From Pseudomonas orientalis (lineage in GTDB: Bacteria; Pseudomonadota; Gammaproteobacteria; Pseudomonadales; Pseudomonadaceae): a stretch of 64,000 nt of DNA. Numbering within the stretch: the stretch's first letter is position 1; every line of letters starts with the position of its first letter. The stretch covers positions 1,395,001-1,459,000 of the forward strand of contig NZ_CP094351.1 of assembly GCF_022807995.1 (NCBI RefSeq). The letters are read 5' to 3'. The notes beneath the pieces were generated by a model. The model had not been told where the DNA came from, did no database searches, and worked only from the letters and a program-made list of their open reading frames with translations. The position numbers and the translations under genes were made by a program. Below are positions 48,388 to 57,846 of the stretch, in pieces.

Positions 48388-49224
48388 GTGAGTCTCACAG
48401 GTCCTGCGCAGCGAATGAGTAAAACAAGCTTTCAGCGACTGGTGCTTGGCCTTGTCTTGAGTTCCTTACTGGCCGCCTGCTCGAGTACGCCTTCCGGTGG
48501 TGCGCGGGTGGTCGACCGCACTAATGCGGCGCCGCAAAAGCCGATGGTTACTACTGGCCAGTATGTTGTACGCAAGGGCGACACGCTGTTCTCGATTGCC
48601 TTCCGTTACGGTTGGGATTACAAGGCGCTTGCAGCTCGTAACAATATCCCTCTGCCTTATACGATCCATCCGGGGCAGACGATTCGTTTCGATGGGCGCT
48701 CCGGTTCGGCGCCTACCGCAGTTGTGACAAAGTCCGGTTCTTCGTCTTCCTCTTCGAGCAAAACCACCGTCTTCACACGGCCGGCCGGCACCGCCGCGCC
48801 TTCGGTCGCGAGCAAGCCGGCGCCCGCGCCATTGCCACCTGCAGGGCCTGCGCCGACCGGTTGGGGCTGGCCCTCAAACGGAGTGTTAATTGGAAAATTC
48901 TCTTCAAACGGCAGTTTGAATAAAGGCATTGATATCGCCGGGGATTTGGGACAGCCTGTTTTAGCTGCGTCTGATGGGACAGTGGTGTACGCCGGGAGTG
49001 GTCTACGGGGCTACGGCGAGCTGGTCATCATCAAGCACAGCGATACCTACGTCAGTGCCTACGGTCATAACCGCAGGTTGTTGGTTCGGGAGGGGCAGCA
49101 GGTCAAGGTCGGACAGACAATTGCCGAAATGGGTTCAACGGGTACAGACCGGGTGAAACTGCACTTTGAGATTCGCCGACAAGGGAAGCCTGTAGACCCA
49201 CTGCAATTCCTACCCCGTCGTTGA
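48388..49224 (+). CDS. nlpD: Lipoprotein NlpD (LysM + degenerate LytM/M23 domain)
   Basis: Outer-membrane lipoprotein that activates an amidase for daughter-cell separation. The GTG at 48388 is preferred: GGGAG lies just upstream and the 278-residue product has a signal sequence with lipobox LLAAC. A LysM domain (YVVRKGDTLFSIAFRYGWDY) precedes a serine/proline linker and a LytM domain. In that domain the usual zinc ligands are altered: NKGID replaces HxGxD and VKLHFE lacks the first histidine of HxHFE, as expected for an activator rather than an enzyme. Pseudomonas rpoS is often transcribed from within nlpD. Confidence 0.93.
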   Translation: MSLTGPAQRMSKTSFQRLVLGLVLSSLLAACSSTPSGGARVVDRTNAAPQKPMVTTGQYVVRKGDTLFSIAFRYGWDYKALAARNNIPLPYTIHPGQTIRFDGRSGSAPTAVVTKSGSSSSSSSKTTVFTRPAGTAAPSVASKPAPAPLPPAGPAPTGWGWPSNGVLIGKFSSNGSLNKGIDIAGDLGQPVLAASDGTVVYAGSGLRGYGELVIIKHSDTYVSAYGHNRRLLVREGQQVKVGQTIAEMGSTGTDRVKLHFEIRRQGKPVDPLQFLPRR

Positions 49225-49233
49225 TGTGTTGCC

Positions 49234-49264
49234 AGCCTGTTCCCTCACGTAGAAGGAACAGGCT
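49234..49264 (+). other. Perfect hairpin in the nlpD-rpoS gap
   Basis: AGCCTGTTCC (49234-49243) and GGAACAGGCT (49255-49264) form a 10-bp stem ten bases after the nlpD stop. No T-tract follows. It would sit in the 5' untranslated region of rpoS mRNA. Confidence 0.6.
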
Positions 49265-49329
49265 CCAGCGTTGCCAAGGATAAAGGCGTCGCTTGAGCTT
49301 GAGGTCGAACTCACCAAAGGACTATAACA

Positions 49330-50337
49330 ATGGCTCTCAGTAAAGAAGCGCCGGAGTTTGACATCGACGATGAGGTTCTCCTTATGGAGACCGGTATCGC
49401 TACGGAAACGATGTCAGATAATGAGGGGGCTTCACGACCCTCAGTTCGCACCAAATCCAAGAACTCCTCCGCGTTAAAGCAACACAAGTACATCGACTAC
49501 ACGCGGGCGCTCGATGCGACCCAGTTGTACCTCAATGAAATCGGCTTTTCCCCTCTGCTTACCCCCGAAGAAGAAGTCCATTTTGCGCGTCTGTCGCAGA
49601 AGGGCGATCCGGCTGGGCGCAAACGCATGATTGAAAGTAACCTGCGCCTGGTGGTTAAAATTGCCCGACGCTACGTAAATCGCGGATTGTCGCTGCTGGA
49701 CTTGATCGAGGAAGGCAACCTGGGCCTGATCCGGGCGGTAGAGAAGTTCGACCCTGAGCGCGGCTTTCGCTTCTCGACCTATGCCACCTGGTGGATTCGC
49801 CAGACCATCGAACGGGCGATCATGAATCAGACCCGCACGATCCGGTTGCCGATCCATGTGGTCAAGGAGCTCAACGTGTACCTGCGGGCGGCGCGCGAGC
49901 TGACCCAGAAACTCGATCATGAACCTTCGCCCGAAGAGATCGCCAACCTGCTGGAAAAGCCGGTAGGGGAGGTCAAGCGCATGCTCGGCCTGAACGAGCG
50001 CGTGTCTTCGGTTGACGTCTCGCTGGGTCCGGATTCGGATAAAACCTTGCTGGACACCCTGACGGATGATCGTCCGACAGATCCATGCGAGCTGTTGCAG
50101 GACGATGATCTTTCTCAAAGTATTGACCAGTGGCTGTCGGAGCTCACTGACAAGCAGCGTGAGGTGGTGATTCGCCGCTTCGGCCTGCGCGGCCATGAGA
50201 GCAGCACCCTGGAGGATGTAGGCCTGGAGATCGGTCTGACCCGCGAGCGGGTTCGGCAGATTCAGGTGGAAGGTCTCAAGCGCTTGCGCGAGATCCTGGA
50301 GAAGAACGGCTTGTCGAGTGAGTCGTTGTTTCAATAA
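49330..50337 (+). CDS. rpoS: Stationary-phase/general-stress sigma factor RpoS
   Basis: Group 2 sigma-70 factor of 335 residues. The N-terminal part is acidic. Region 1.2 starts near [20 protein letters not shown]. Regions 2.1-2.4 include [20 protein letters not shown] and [19 protein letters not shown]. Region 3 follows, and region 4.2 has [20 protein letters not shown] as the -35-binding helix-turn-helix. AAAGGAC precedes the ATG. Downstream comes a REPIN and an opposing cold-shock gene, not the rsmZ-fdxA genes that commonly follow rpoS in pseudomonads. Confidence 0.98.
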   Translation: MALSKEAPEFDIDDEVLLMETGIATETMSDNEGASRPSVRTKSKNSSALKQHKYIDYTRALDATQLYLNEIGFSPLLTPEEEVHFARLSQKGDPAGRKRMIESNLRLVVKIARRYVNRGLSLLDLIEEGNLGLIRAVEKFDPERGFRFSTYATWWIRQTIERAIMNQTRTIRLPIHVVKELNVYLRAARELTQKLDHEPSPEEIANLLEKPVGEVKRMLGLNERVSSVDVSLGPDSDKTLLDTLTDDRPTDPCELLQDDDLSQSIDQWLSELTDKQREVVIRRFGLRGHESSTLEDVGLEIGLTRERVRQIQVEGLKRLREILEKNGLSSESLFQ

Positions 50338-50358
50338 CGACGCCGCTTGAATGCTTGA

Positions 50359-50453
50359 ATGTGGGAGGGGGCTTGCCCCCGATATCGCTGTGTCAGTCGA
50401 AGCCTATATCGACTGACGCGCCGCCATCGGGGGCAAGCCCCCTCCCACATTTT
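50359..50453. repeat. REPIN 4
   Basis: Complete REP doublet 21 bases after the rpoS stop. Both arms are intact (GTGGGAGGGGGCTTGC and complement), and the centre holds the inverted repeat CAGTCGA (50394-50400)/TCGACTG (50409-50415). It is a likely 3' end structure for rpoS mRNA (inference). Confidence 0.93.
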
Positions 50454-50497
50454 TTGCGTCGTGCATTTGATTGGCGGCAGTGCCAAATCCCAGGCAT

Positions 50498-50532
50498 AAA
50501 AAAACCCCGCTTTTAAGGGCGGGGTCTTTTTG
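50498..50532 (-). terminator. Terminator of the cold-shock gene
   Basis: ACCCCGC (50504-50510) pairs with GCGGGGT (50519-50525). Read on the minus strand, the stem is followed by seven T residues. A-rich and T-rich flanks on both sides make it potentially bidirectional. Confidence 0.88.
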
Positions 50533-50548
50533 ACTAAGTCAGTACAAG

Positions 50549-50758
50549 TTAGATAACTTGAACTTCTTCAGCTTGCATGCCTTTCTGACCGCGGGTAGCG
50601 ATGAAAGAAACCTGTTGGCCTTCTTTCAGGCTTTTGAAGCCGTCGGATTGGATAGCTTTGAAGTGAACGAACAGGTCGTCACCGGATTGTGGAGTGATGA
50701 AGCCGAAGCCTTTTTCATCGTTGAACCACTTAACGGTACCAGTTTGGCGATTAGACAT
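50549..50758 (-). CDS. Cold-shock domain protein (CspA family)
   Basis: A 69-residue single OB-fold RNA chaperone. It begins [20 protein letters not shown] with RNP1 (KGFGFI), and RNP2 is LFVHF. AAGGAGT stands before the ATG. The roughly 200 bases upstream on the minus strand hold no gene and may be the long leader usual for csp genes. Which paralogue this is (CapB, CspA, CspD) cannot be settled from sequence alone. Confidence 0.95.
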   Translation of the reverse strand: MSNRQTGTVKWFNDEKGFGFITPQSGDDLFVHFKAIQSDGFKSLKEGQQVSFIATRGQKGMQAEEVQVI

Positions 50759-51146
50759 GGTGTAACTCCTTGAACAAAGTTAACTGCGACTCAGGAAAAG
50801 CCCTGGCCGAGACTGAGTGCAAAGAGCAGGAAAAATTCTTGGAGATGGTTGGATCGAAATTCAACATATCGTGTAGAGATTCTCAGTGACACAAGCAACA
50901 CAGTGACGCCACCTTAACCCTTTTTCCGGAACGTGCCAATGGTATTTCCGAAGGTTTCTCTAATTTCGTGACTGGCGGTGGTATTTATTGTCCCGCGAAA
51001 CCGCCACAAGAGCCCCGGCCCCGCTGGCTGCGGGTTACAGAGGCCAGTGTATTCGTCATTAAAAGCCCTGCGCCCTTTGAACGCCACCGCCGGCCCCGGT
51101 AAGATGCCCCACAGAATTTTTTCACCTCGCTATTCAGGACATCGCC
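50759..51146. other. Divergent csp/dcd intergenic region
   Basis: A 388-base gap without a credible gene. The part nearest csp is relatively AT-rich (50830-50960) and likely carries the csp promoter and leader. The part nearest dcd is GC-rich. Confidence 0.6.
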
Positions 51147-51713
51147 ATGAGCATCAAATCGGACAAGTGGATTCGCCGCATGGCGCAGGAACACGGCATG
51201 ATCGAACCGTTCGTCGAGCGCCAGATCCGTGGTGAAGGCGACGCGCGCGTGATTTCGTACGGGGTTTCCAGCTATGGCTACGACGTACGTTGCGCCGATG
51301 AATTCAAGGTGTTCACCAATATCAACTCGGCGATCGTCGATCCAAAGAACTTCGACGAAAAAAGCTTCGTCGACGTCAAGAGCGACGTGTGCATCATCCC
51401 GCCAAATTCGTTCGCCCTGGCCCGCACCGTGGAATTCTTCCGCATACCTCGAGACGTATTGACCATCTGCCTGGGTAAAAGCACCTACGCCCGTTGCGGC
51501 ATCATCGTCAACGTCACCCCGCTGGAACCCGAGTGGGAAGGCCACGTGACCCTGGAGTTCTCCAACACCACCACCTTGCCGGCGAAAATCTACGCCAACG
51601 AAGGCGTGGCGCAGATGCTGTTCCTGCAGTCCGACGAGGCGTGTGAAGTGTCCTATAAGGACCGTGCGGGCAAGTATCAGGGCCAGCGTGGCGTTACTCT
51701 CCCACGCGCTTGA
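51147..51713 (+). CDS. dcd: dCTP deaminase
   Basis: Deaminates dCTP to dUTP for thymidylate supply. The 188-residue dUTPase-fold trimer protein contains [54 protein letters not shown] with catalytic-site residues, and [12 protein letters not shown] with [19 protein letters not shown] at the end. The usual Pseudomonas neighbours mrp/apbC and metG are not seen in this window. Confidence 0.97.
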   Translation: MSIKSDKWIRRMAQEHGMIEPFVERQIRGEGDARVISYGVSSYGYDVRCADEFKVFTNINSAIVDPKNFDEKSFVDVKSDVCIIPPNSFALARTVEFFRIPRDVLTICLGKSTYARCGIIVNVTPLEPEWEGHVTLEFSNTTTLPAKIYANEGVAQMLFLQSDEACEVSYKDRAGKYQGQRGVTLPRA

Positions 51714-51821
51714 TCGAAAGCTCCTACGCTCCAAGGGAATTAGTCAGCAGAAAGTGACTCTATCTAGGTGTACTGCCTCGGCGCGTGTGAAACGCGTCGA
51801 GCCACGCTTGAGGAGTGCCCT

Positions 51822-52019
51822 ATGAAGATCAACCCGCGAATCAGCGCAGAACTTGCCCGGCTTGAACCCAACCAGATTGGTGTTCTGGCCTGGTCCTTGA
51901 TGGCCGATCCTGCTTATGCGGGCGGCATTCCCGGTCAACCTGAGCCGGACTATCCGCAGCCTACCGAACCCGGTGAACCGACGCTGCCGGACGAGCCGCC
52001 ACCCGCACCCGTGGCCTGA
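51822..52019 (+). CDS. Small protein with Pro/Glu-rich tail, function unknown
   Basis: A 65-residue frame with a good ribosome-binding site (TTGAGGAGT about 6 bases before the ATG). The first half (MKINPRISAELARLEPNQIG, then VLAWSLMADPAYAGG) looks folded. The second half is acidic and proline-rich (PEPDYPQPTEPGEPTLPDE and on). No signal peptide or membrane helix is seen. It ends 22 bases from the opposing pdeM gene. I do not recognise the family. Confidence 0.65.
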   Translation: MKINPRISAELARLEPNQIGVLAWSLMADPAYAGGIPGQPEPDYPQPTEPGEPTLPDEPPPAPVA

Positions 52020-52041
52020 TCTACGCGCGCCCAGCCGGCGT

Positions 52042-52695
52042 TCACTGAACGGGCCATACCTGGTGATCGCCGATCACAAAGATTCGGCGCTCACTGTCCT
52101 GTTGCACTGCATACCCGCCGGTAAACGCGCCAAACGCCGGCAGCAGGCTGATGCGATCGCCAATTTGGAAACACGGCAGGCGCAGACTCTGCCGACCTTT
52201 GCCGCGCAAGCGATACACCGGATGGACATGCCCGGCCAGCACATGATGACTGGGATGGGCGTCCGGTTCGTGCTGCAGCGCGAACGGCCCCATCAGCAGG
52301 GGTTCCGGTACAACCTCGATGCGCAAATCGGCAGGCGGATCGCCGGCACGTTGATCGTGATTGCCGCGAATCAACGTGATCGGCAATTCGGCATGCCGCG
52401 CTCGCCAGGCCCTGAGCGCGCCCAAGGTGCCGCTGGCATGGGAGCCGGGGCCGTGAAGAAAGTCGCCGAGAAAGATCACTTGAGCGCAGACATACGTCGA
52501 CACCAGCCGATCCAGGCGTTGCAGATTCTCGCTTGTGGTGCCCTGTGGCACAGGTTGCCCGAGGCTACGGTAGGCCGAGGCCTTGCCGAAGTGAGCGTCG
52601 GCAATCAACAGGCTTTGACGCGCCGGCCAGTACACCGCTTTGTCCGCCAGCAACCACAACTGCTCGCCCTCAATCGTTACCGAACACACCATCAA
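52042..52695 (-). CDS. pdeM: Ligase-associated DNA damage response endonuclease PdeM (MPE)
   Basis: A 217-residue calcineurin-like metallophosphoesterase with all metal motifs: [13 protein letters not shown] (D33, H35), [16 protein letters not shown] and VLAGHVHP. This family is the manganese-dependent nuclease of the Lhr-helicase/ligase/exonuclease repair set studied in P. putida. The ATG overlaps the helicase stop (52692-52695), so they are coupled. The ligase and exonuclease partners are about 4.5 kb away, beyond the amino acid transporter genes. Confidence 0.92.
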   Translation of the reverse strand: MMVCSVTIEGEQLWLLADKAVYWPARQSLLIADAHFGKASAYRSLGQPVPQGTTSENLQRLDRLVSTYVCAQVIFLGDFLHGPGSHASGTLGALRAWRARHAELPITLIRGNHDQRAGDPPADLRIEVVPEPLLMGPFALQHEPDAHPSHHVLAGHVHPVYRLRGKGRQSLRLPCFQIGDRISLLPAFGAFTGGYAVQQDSERRIFVIGDHQVWPVQ

Positions 52696-55172
52696 GCTTT
52701 TCCTTTATCCGCGATTTTTTCCAGGTCCTTGACCATCCGCGCGATGCGCTCCGAGAGTTTTTCCGAACTCAGGCTTTCGCGCATCCGCTCCACCAGTAGC
52801 GGGAAGGCCAGCGGGGTAGGCCGTTGGATCACATGCAGGTCCAGTTGCAATGCCGACAGGCGCAGCAATGTCTCTTCCAGGCGCTGAATGTCCAGTTCAT
52901 TGCGCAGCACTTCTTCCCCGGCCTGGGCCAGCAGCAGGTTCTGCGGGTCATATTGCTTGAACACTTCGAAGAACAACCCGCTGGAAGCCTGCACCTGGCG
53001 AGTGCTTTTCGGCGCCCCCGGATAACCGGCGAACACCAGCCCGGCAATGCGCGCGATTTCGCGAAAGCGGCGCAACGCCAGTTCACCGGCATTCAGGCTG
53101 GCTGCTACATCCGTCAGCAAATCCTGCGGGCTGAGCAGCGCCTCGTTCACGATATCGGGCCAGTGCACCTCGGTGGCGCTCAGCAGCTCCAGCCCATAAT
53201 CATTGACCGCAATGGAAAAGGTCACGGGTTGCTGGCGACTGACGCGCCATGCCAGCAGACTCGCCAGCCCCAGATGCACCTGACGTCCGGCGAAGGGGTA
53301 GAGAAACAAGTGCCAGCCTTCGCGCGACTTGAGAAACTCCGCCAGCAAGTGATCACGGGTCGGCAGGCCGGACCAGCGCAATTGTGTCTGCAGCAACGGT
53401 TGCACCGCCTGCATCTCCGGCCCTTCGAAGCGGCCCTGCGCCGCCGCGTCAAAGCGCTCGATCACCGCCTGCGCCAGCTCATTGGAAAGCGGCATGCGCC
53501 CGCCATTCCAGCGCGGCACGGCGGCTTTTTTTGCGGTGCTGCGGCGTACATAGGCGGTCATGTTTTCCACGCGCACCAGCTCCAGCAGGCGCCCGGCGAA
53601 CAGAAAGCCGTCCCCCGGCTTGAGCCGCGCAATAAAGCCTTCCTCGACACTGCCGAGGTTCTTGCCGCCGCCGCCCTTGCTCCAGTACTTCAGATGAATA
53701 CTCGCATCGCTGACGATGGTGCCCACGCTCATGCGATGGCGGCGGGCCAGGCGCGCATCGGGGACGCGCCAGATGCCCTGTTCGTCGGGCTCGACGCGGC
53801 GGTAATCCGGATAGGCCGTGAGCGACAGCCCGCCATGGCGCACGAAGGCCAGGGCCCAGGCCCAATCGGCGTCGGTCAGGTCGCGGTAGGCCCAGGCTGC
53901 GCGTACCTCCGCCAGCAGCGCATCGGGCGTAAACCCGCCGCCCAGGGCCATGCTGACCAAATGCTGCACCAGCACATCCAAGGGCTTGCGAGGCGATTCG
54001 CGGGCTTCGATGCGACGCTGCGCAATCGCGTCCTGTGCAGCGGCGGCTTCTACCAGTTCCAGGCTGTGGGTTGGCACCAAGGTCACGCGTGACGGCCGCC
54101 CCGGTGCATGCCCCGAGCGGCCGGCGCGCTGCATCAGACGCGCTACGCCCTTGGCCGATCCGATCTGCAGTACGCGCTCCACCGGCAGAAAGTCCACGCC
54201 GAGGTCCAGGCTGGAGGTACACACCACCGCCTTGAGCTGGCCATCCTTGAGCGCGCGCTCCACCCAGTCGCGTGTTTCCCGCGACAGCGAACCATGATGC
54301 AGCGCAATCAGGCCGGCCCAGTCCGGCCTGGCCTCCAGCAACGCCTGGTACCAGATTTCCGACTGCGCGCGGGTGTTGGTAAATACCAGGCAACTGCTGC
54401 TGGAGTCCACTTCAGCCACGACTTGCGGCAGCATCTTCAAACCGATATGCCCGGCCCAGGGAAAGCGTTCGGCAGTGGGCGGCAGCAGGGTGTCCACGTG
54501 TAGCTGCTTGGCTGTCTGCCCCTGCACATTGACCCCGCCACCCTGTGGGACTAATACATCCAGCGCGTGCGCCTGATTACCCAAGGTTGCGGAAATACCC
54601 CACACCAGCAAATCCGGATGCCAGCGCCGCAGCCGCGCCAACGCCAGTTGCAGTTGCACACCGCGTTTATTGCCGATCAGTTCGTGCCACTCATCCACCA
54701 CCACCATGCGCAGATGCCCCAGGCTGACCTCGCTGTCAGCGCGCGCGAGCATCAGCGTCAGGCTTTCCGGCGTAGTGATCAGCGTGGTGGGCTGACGGCG
54801 GGTCTGGCGCGCACGTTCGCTGCTGCTGGTGTCGCCGGTGCGCAGGCCGACGCTCCAGGGGATTTGCAACGCCGCCAACGGCGCCTCAAGGGCGCGCGCG
54901 GTGTCGGCGGCCAAGGCACGCATCGGAGTGATCCACAGCACGGTCAGGGGTTCGGCCGGGGCCTTGCGCTTGCCCGTAGTGGGAGGGCGCGCTACGGCGA
55001 AACGATTGAGGGCGGCGAACCACAGCGCATAGGTTTTACCCGCGCCGGTACTCGCATGCAATAAGCCTGACTGGCCCTCCTTGATGGCCTTCCACACGTC
55101 TTTCTGAAAGGCGAACGGGCGCCAGCCGCGGGTGGCAAACCATTGTTTGGCGAAGTCGACGGGTTTTGCCAT
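52692..55172 (-). CDS. Ligase-associated DNA damage response DEXH-box helicase (Lhr-core type)
   Basis: ATP-dependent 3'-to-5' helicase of superfamily 2, 826 residues. Walker A is ASTGAGKT (40-47), [10 protein letters not shown] is motif Ib, DEWH (160-163) is motif [12 protein letters not shown] is motif III, and [19 protein letters not shown] is motif VI. After the RecA domains come a winged helix and the Lhr-specific beta-barrel region ([20 protein letters not shown]). It lies upstream of and overlaps pdeM. The start codon is 57 bases from the end of aotP. Confidence 0.93.
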   Translation of the reverse strand: MAKPVDFAKQWFATRGWRPFAFQKDVWKAIKEGQSGLLHASTGAGKTYALWFAALNRFAVARPPTTGKRKAPAEPLTVLWITPMRALAADTARALEAPLAALQIPWSVGLRTGDTSSSERARQTRRQPTTLITTPESLTLMLARADSEVSLGHLRMVVVDEWHELIGNKRGVQLQLALARLRRWHPDLLVWGISATLGNQAHALDVLVPQGGGVNVQGQTAKQLHVDTLLPPTAERFPWAGHIGLKMLPQVVAEVDSSSSCLVFTNTRAQSEIWYQALLEARPDWAGLIALHHGSLSRETRDWVERALKDGQLKAVVCTSSLDLGVDFLPVERVLQIGSAKGVARLMQRAGRSGHAPGRPSRVTLVPTHSLELVEAAAAQDAIAQRRIEARESPRKPLDVLVQHLVSMALGGGFTPDALLAEVRAAWAYRDLTDADWAWALAFVRHGGLSLTAYPDYRRVEPDEQGIWRVPDARLARRHRMSVGTIVSDASIHLKYWSKGGGGKNLGSVEEGFIARLKPGDGFLFAGRLLELVRVENMTAYVRRSTAKKAAVPRWNGGRMPLSNELAQAVIERFDAAAQGRFEGPEMQAVQPLLQTQLRWSGLPTRDHLLAEFLKSREGWHLFLYPFAGRQVHLGLASLLAWRVSRQQPVTFSIAVNDYGLELLSATEVHWPDIVNEALLSPQDLLTDVAASLNAGELALRRFREIARIAGLVFAGYPGAPKSTRQVQASSGLFFEVFKQYDPQNLLLAQAGEEVLRNELDIQRLEETLLRLSALQLDLHVIQRPTPLAFPLLVERMRESLSSEKLSERIARMVKDLEKIADKGKA

Positions 55173-55229
55173 GCGGCAGCGGACGCTCTGGAGGCTCTAA
55201 TGCACAGACCCCCCGGGCGCCCCAAAGGT

Positions 55230-55994
55230 TTACTTCAAGTTGCCGCTCAAGAATTGCTGCAGGCGCTCGCTCTTCGGATTGCCCAGCACGTCCGTCGGCG
55301 CACCTTGCTCTTCCACACGGCCCTGGTGCAGGAACAGCACCTGGCTTGAGACTTTGCGCGCAAAGCTCATTTCGTGGGTCACCATGATCATGGTGCGGCC
55401 CTCTTCGGCCAGGCCCTGAATCACTTTCAACACTTCACCCACCAACTCCGGGTCCAATGCCGAGGTGGGTTCATCGAACAGCATCACTTCGGGCTCCATC
55501 GCCAACGCGCGGGCGATTGCTACCCGTTGCTGTTGGCCGCCGGAGAGGAACGCCGGGTATTGATCGGCCACCCGCGCGGGCAGACCGACTTTATCCAGGT
55601 AACGCCGGGCACGGTCTTCAGCGTCTTTCCTGCTGCACCCCAGCACGCGGCGCGGGGCCATGGTGATGTTTTCCAGCACGCTCATGTGGCTCCACAGGTT
55701 GAAGTGCTGGAATACCATGGCCAGCCGCGTGCGCAAGCGTTGCAACTCGGCATCGTCGGCCACGCGCATGCCGTGGCGGTCGCTGACCATGCGGATCACT
55801 TGACCATCCAGGGTCATGGCGCCGTCATTGGGGGTTTCCAGGAAGTTGATGCAGCGCAGGAAGGTGCTCTTGCCCGAGCCGCTGGCGCCGATCAGGCTGA
55901 TCACGTCGCCGGTCCTGGCCTTGAGCGAAACACCTTTGAGCACTTCATTGTCGCCATAGCTTTTATGCAGGCCTTCAACGGTCAATTTGTACAT
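55230..55994 (-). CDS. aotP: Basic amino acid ABC transporter, ATP-binding subunit (AotP/HisP-like)
   Basis: Polar amino acid importer ATPase of 254 residues. Walker A is GASGSGKST, the signature is LSGGQQQRVAIARAL, Walker B is VMLFDEPTSALD, and the switch histidine is in MIMVTHEMSF. The ATG at 55994 gives the normal N terminus MYKLTVEGLHKSYGDNEVLK; an upstream extension is not family-like. It is the last gene of a J-Q-M-O-P order identical to the P. aeruginosa aot (arginine/ornithine) operon. The argR gene that follows in that species is absent here. Confidence 0.92.
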   Translation of the reverse strand: MYKLTVEGLHKSYGDNEVLKGVSLKARTGDVISLIGASGSGKSTFLRCINFLETPNDGAMTLDGQVIRMVSDRHGMRVADDAELQRLRTRLAMVFQHFNLWSHMSVLENITMAPRRVLGCSRKDAEDRARRYLDKVGLPARVADQYPAFLSGGQQQRVAIARALAMEPEVMLFDEPTSALDPELVGEVLKVIQGLAEEGRTMIMVTHEMSFARKVSSQVLFLHQGRVEEQGAPTDVLGNPKSERLQQFLSGNLK

Positions 55995-56007
55995 GGAGCG
56001 TGCATCC

Positions 56008-57126
56008 TCAAGGCGAAAGTAGGTAGCCGCTGCGGTAAGCCTCTGCGCCGGCGACATGGCTGATCACCATCCCGGCGGTGGCCATGCGTCGCAGCGAGCG
56101 GGCGTAGAGCAGGCCGGCATTGCGGCAATGCACGGGCGTTACGCGGTCGGTGATGGGGTCGATGATTTCGGCGACAAGCTGTCCGGCCTCCAGGTATTCC
56201 CCCGGCAAGACGTGGAACACCAGCAAGCCGCCGACCGATGTGGTCACAGGCTCCACGCCCGCCAGTGGCGTGGCCGGGTAGGGCAGCGCGGGCAGTGGTG
56301 GCGCGTCGCCTTCAATTGCGCCTGAATGGGTCAGGTAATCGATGATCGCCTGGCAGTCCAGGGCCGCCAGGCCATGGTTGACGTCGCCCTGGCCGCGCAA
56401 TTCGACGGTCACGGAAAAGCTGCCCAGCGGGATCGGAAAGCGCTTGGCGAAGCGTTGCTGCAACTGCCACCACACCAGGGTGAAACATTCATCGAAGGAC
56501 TGCCCGCCGGAATCGGTGGCCAGCAGGTTGGCCTCCGAACCCAGGTAACGCGCCAGCGGTTCCACCTGCGGCCAGGCCTCGGGCGTGGTGTACAGATGCG
56601 CCACGGCTTCGAAATCGCAGTGCAGGTCCAGCACCACGTCGGCATCGCACGCCAGGCGCTGCAGCACCAGGCGCTGGGATTGCAGTTGAGTCGACGCAGT
56701 TTGCGCGGCCAGGGCGGCGGATAACGCGGTGCGGATCAACCGGGCGTTGTGTTGGGGATCACTGTCCAGCAAGTCTTCAACCTGATCGCCGACGGCGTCG
56801 CTGAGGTCGACGAACAGGCGATTGAAATTCTGCCCGCTTTCCAGCTCGTAGCGGCCCAGGGGAACGTCCATCAGCACCTGTTCCAGCCCAGCCGGATTGG
56901 CGACGGGCACCAGTACGATTTCGCTGCGCAAGCGCCCGGCTGCTTCCAGCTGTGCCAGGCGTGCCTTCAAGTGCCAGGCCACCAGCATGCCGGGCAACTC
57001 ATCGGCATGCAGTGACGACTGGATGTAGATTTTGCTGTTGGCCTGTTCCGGGCCGAAGTGGAAACTGTGAATCTGCCGCGCCGTGCCGGGCACCGGCGCA
57101 ATCAGGTCCTGTCGCTGATGACGCAT
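56008..57126 (-). CDS. aotO: Succinylglutamate desuccinylase/aspartoacylase-family protein (AotO-like)
   Basis: A 372-residue protein of the M14-related AstE/aspartoacylase family. Zinc ligands are H40 and E43 in SSLHADELPG and H169 in VVLDLHCDFEAVAHLY. VTVELRGQGD (around E245) would carry the catalytic glutamate. The C terminus has a barrel-like domain (VFHVLPGEYLEAGQLVAEII). It is embedded between the permease and ATPase genes, exactly where P. aeruginosa has aotO. Its substrate is not established; a role in processing an imported acylated amino acid is inference. Confidence 0.88.
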   Translation of the reverse strand: MRHQRQDLIAPVPGTARQIHSFHFGPEQANSKIYIQSSLHADELPGMLVAWHLKARLAQLEAAGRLRSEIVLVPVANPAGLEQVLMDVPLGRYELESGQNFNRLFVDLSDAVGDQVEDLLDSDPQHNARLIRTALSAALAAQTASTQLQSQRLVLQRLACDADVVLDLHCDFEAVAHLYTTPEAWPQVEPLARYLGSEANLLATDSGGQSFDECFTLVWWQLQQRFAKRFPIPLGSFSVTVELRGQGDVNHGLAALDCQAIIDYLTHSGAIEGDAPPLPALPYPATPLAGVEPVTTSVGGLLVFHVLPGEYLEAGQLVAEIIDPITDRVTPVHCRNAGLLYARSLRRMATAGMVISHVAGAEAYRSGYLLSP

Positions 57127-57135
57127 GAGCGCTCC

Positions 57136-57846
57136 TTAATGGCTCGGCCCGAGAAAGGCCAGCCAGCGGCGTTCCGCCAGTCGAAACAGGCCGACCAGGG
57201 CAAAGGTCACGGCCAGGTAGATCAATGCCGCGATGCCGAATGATTGAAAGGTCATGAAGGTGGCCGAGTTGGCGTCCCTGGCGACTTTGAGGATGTCCGG
57301 GATGGTTGCGGTAAACGCCACGGTGGTCGAATGCAGCATCAGGATCACTTCGTTGCTGTAATAGGGCAACGAACGGCGCAATGCCGACGGCATGATCACA
57401 TAGGCATACAGCTTCCAGCCGCTGAGGCCGTAGGCCTTGGCCGCTTCGACTTCACCGTGGGCCATGCTGCGAATCGACCCGGCGAAAATTTCCGTGGTGT
57501 AGGCGCAGGTGTTGAGGGCGAAGGCCAGGACGGTGCAGTTCATCGCATCGCGAAAGAACGCGTCGAGTACCGGCTGGGCGCGCACGGCGGCGATGCTGTA
57601 GATGCCGGTGTAGCAGATCAGCAACTGGATATACAGCGGTGTGCCGCGAAACAGGTAGGTGTAGAACTGCACCGGCCAACGCACCAGGCGCCTGCGCGAT
57701 ACACGGGCGATAGACAGTGGAATCGACACCACAAAGCCGATCACCAGTGCCGCGCTGAGCAGCCACAGGGTCATGGCCAGGCCGGTGATGTGCTGGCCGT
57801 CGCTATAAAGGAACGGGCGCCAGTATTCCTGCAAAAGCTCGATCAT
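57136..57846 (-). CDS. aotM: Basic amino acid ABC transporter permease (AotM/HisM-like)
   Basis: A 236-residue inner-membrane permease with about five helices and the amino-acid-permease loop EAAKAYGLSGWKLYAYVIMP, followed by SALRRSLPYYSNEVILML. VQFYTYLFRGTPLYIQLLIC is typical of HisM/AotM. The start overlaps the end of aotQ by four bases (57843-57846). Confidence 0.92.
   Translation of the reverse strand: MIELLQEYWRPFLYSDGQHITGLAMTLWLLSAALVIGFVVSIPLSIARVSRRRLVRWPVQFYTYLFRGTPLYIQLLICYTGIYSIAAVRAQPVLDAFFRDAMNCTVLAFALNTCAYTTEIFAGSIRSMAHGEVEAAKAYGLSGWKLYAYVIMPSALRRSLPYYSNEVILMLHSTTVAFTATIPDILKVARDANSATFMTFQSFGIAALIYLAVTFALVGLFRLAERRWLAFLGPSH

Noticed and set aside
50338..50548. rsmZ small RNA, expected after rpoS
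   Set aside because: Only a REPIN and a terminator are present; no series of GGA-bearing loops was found.
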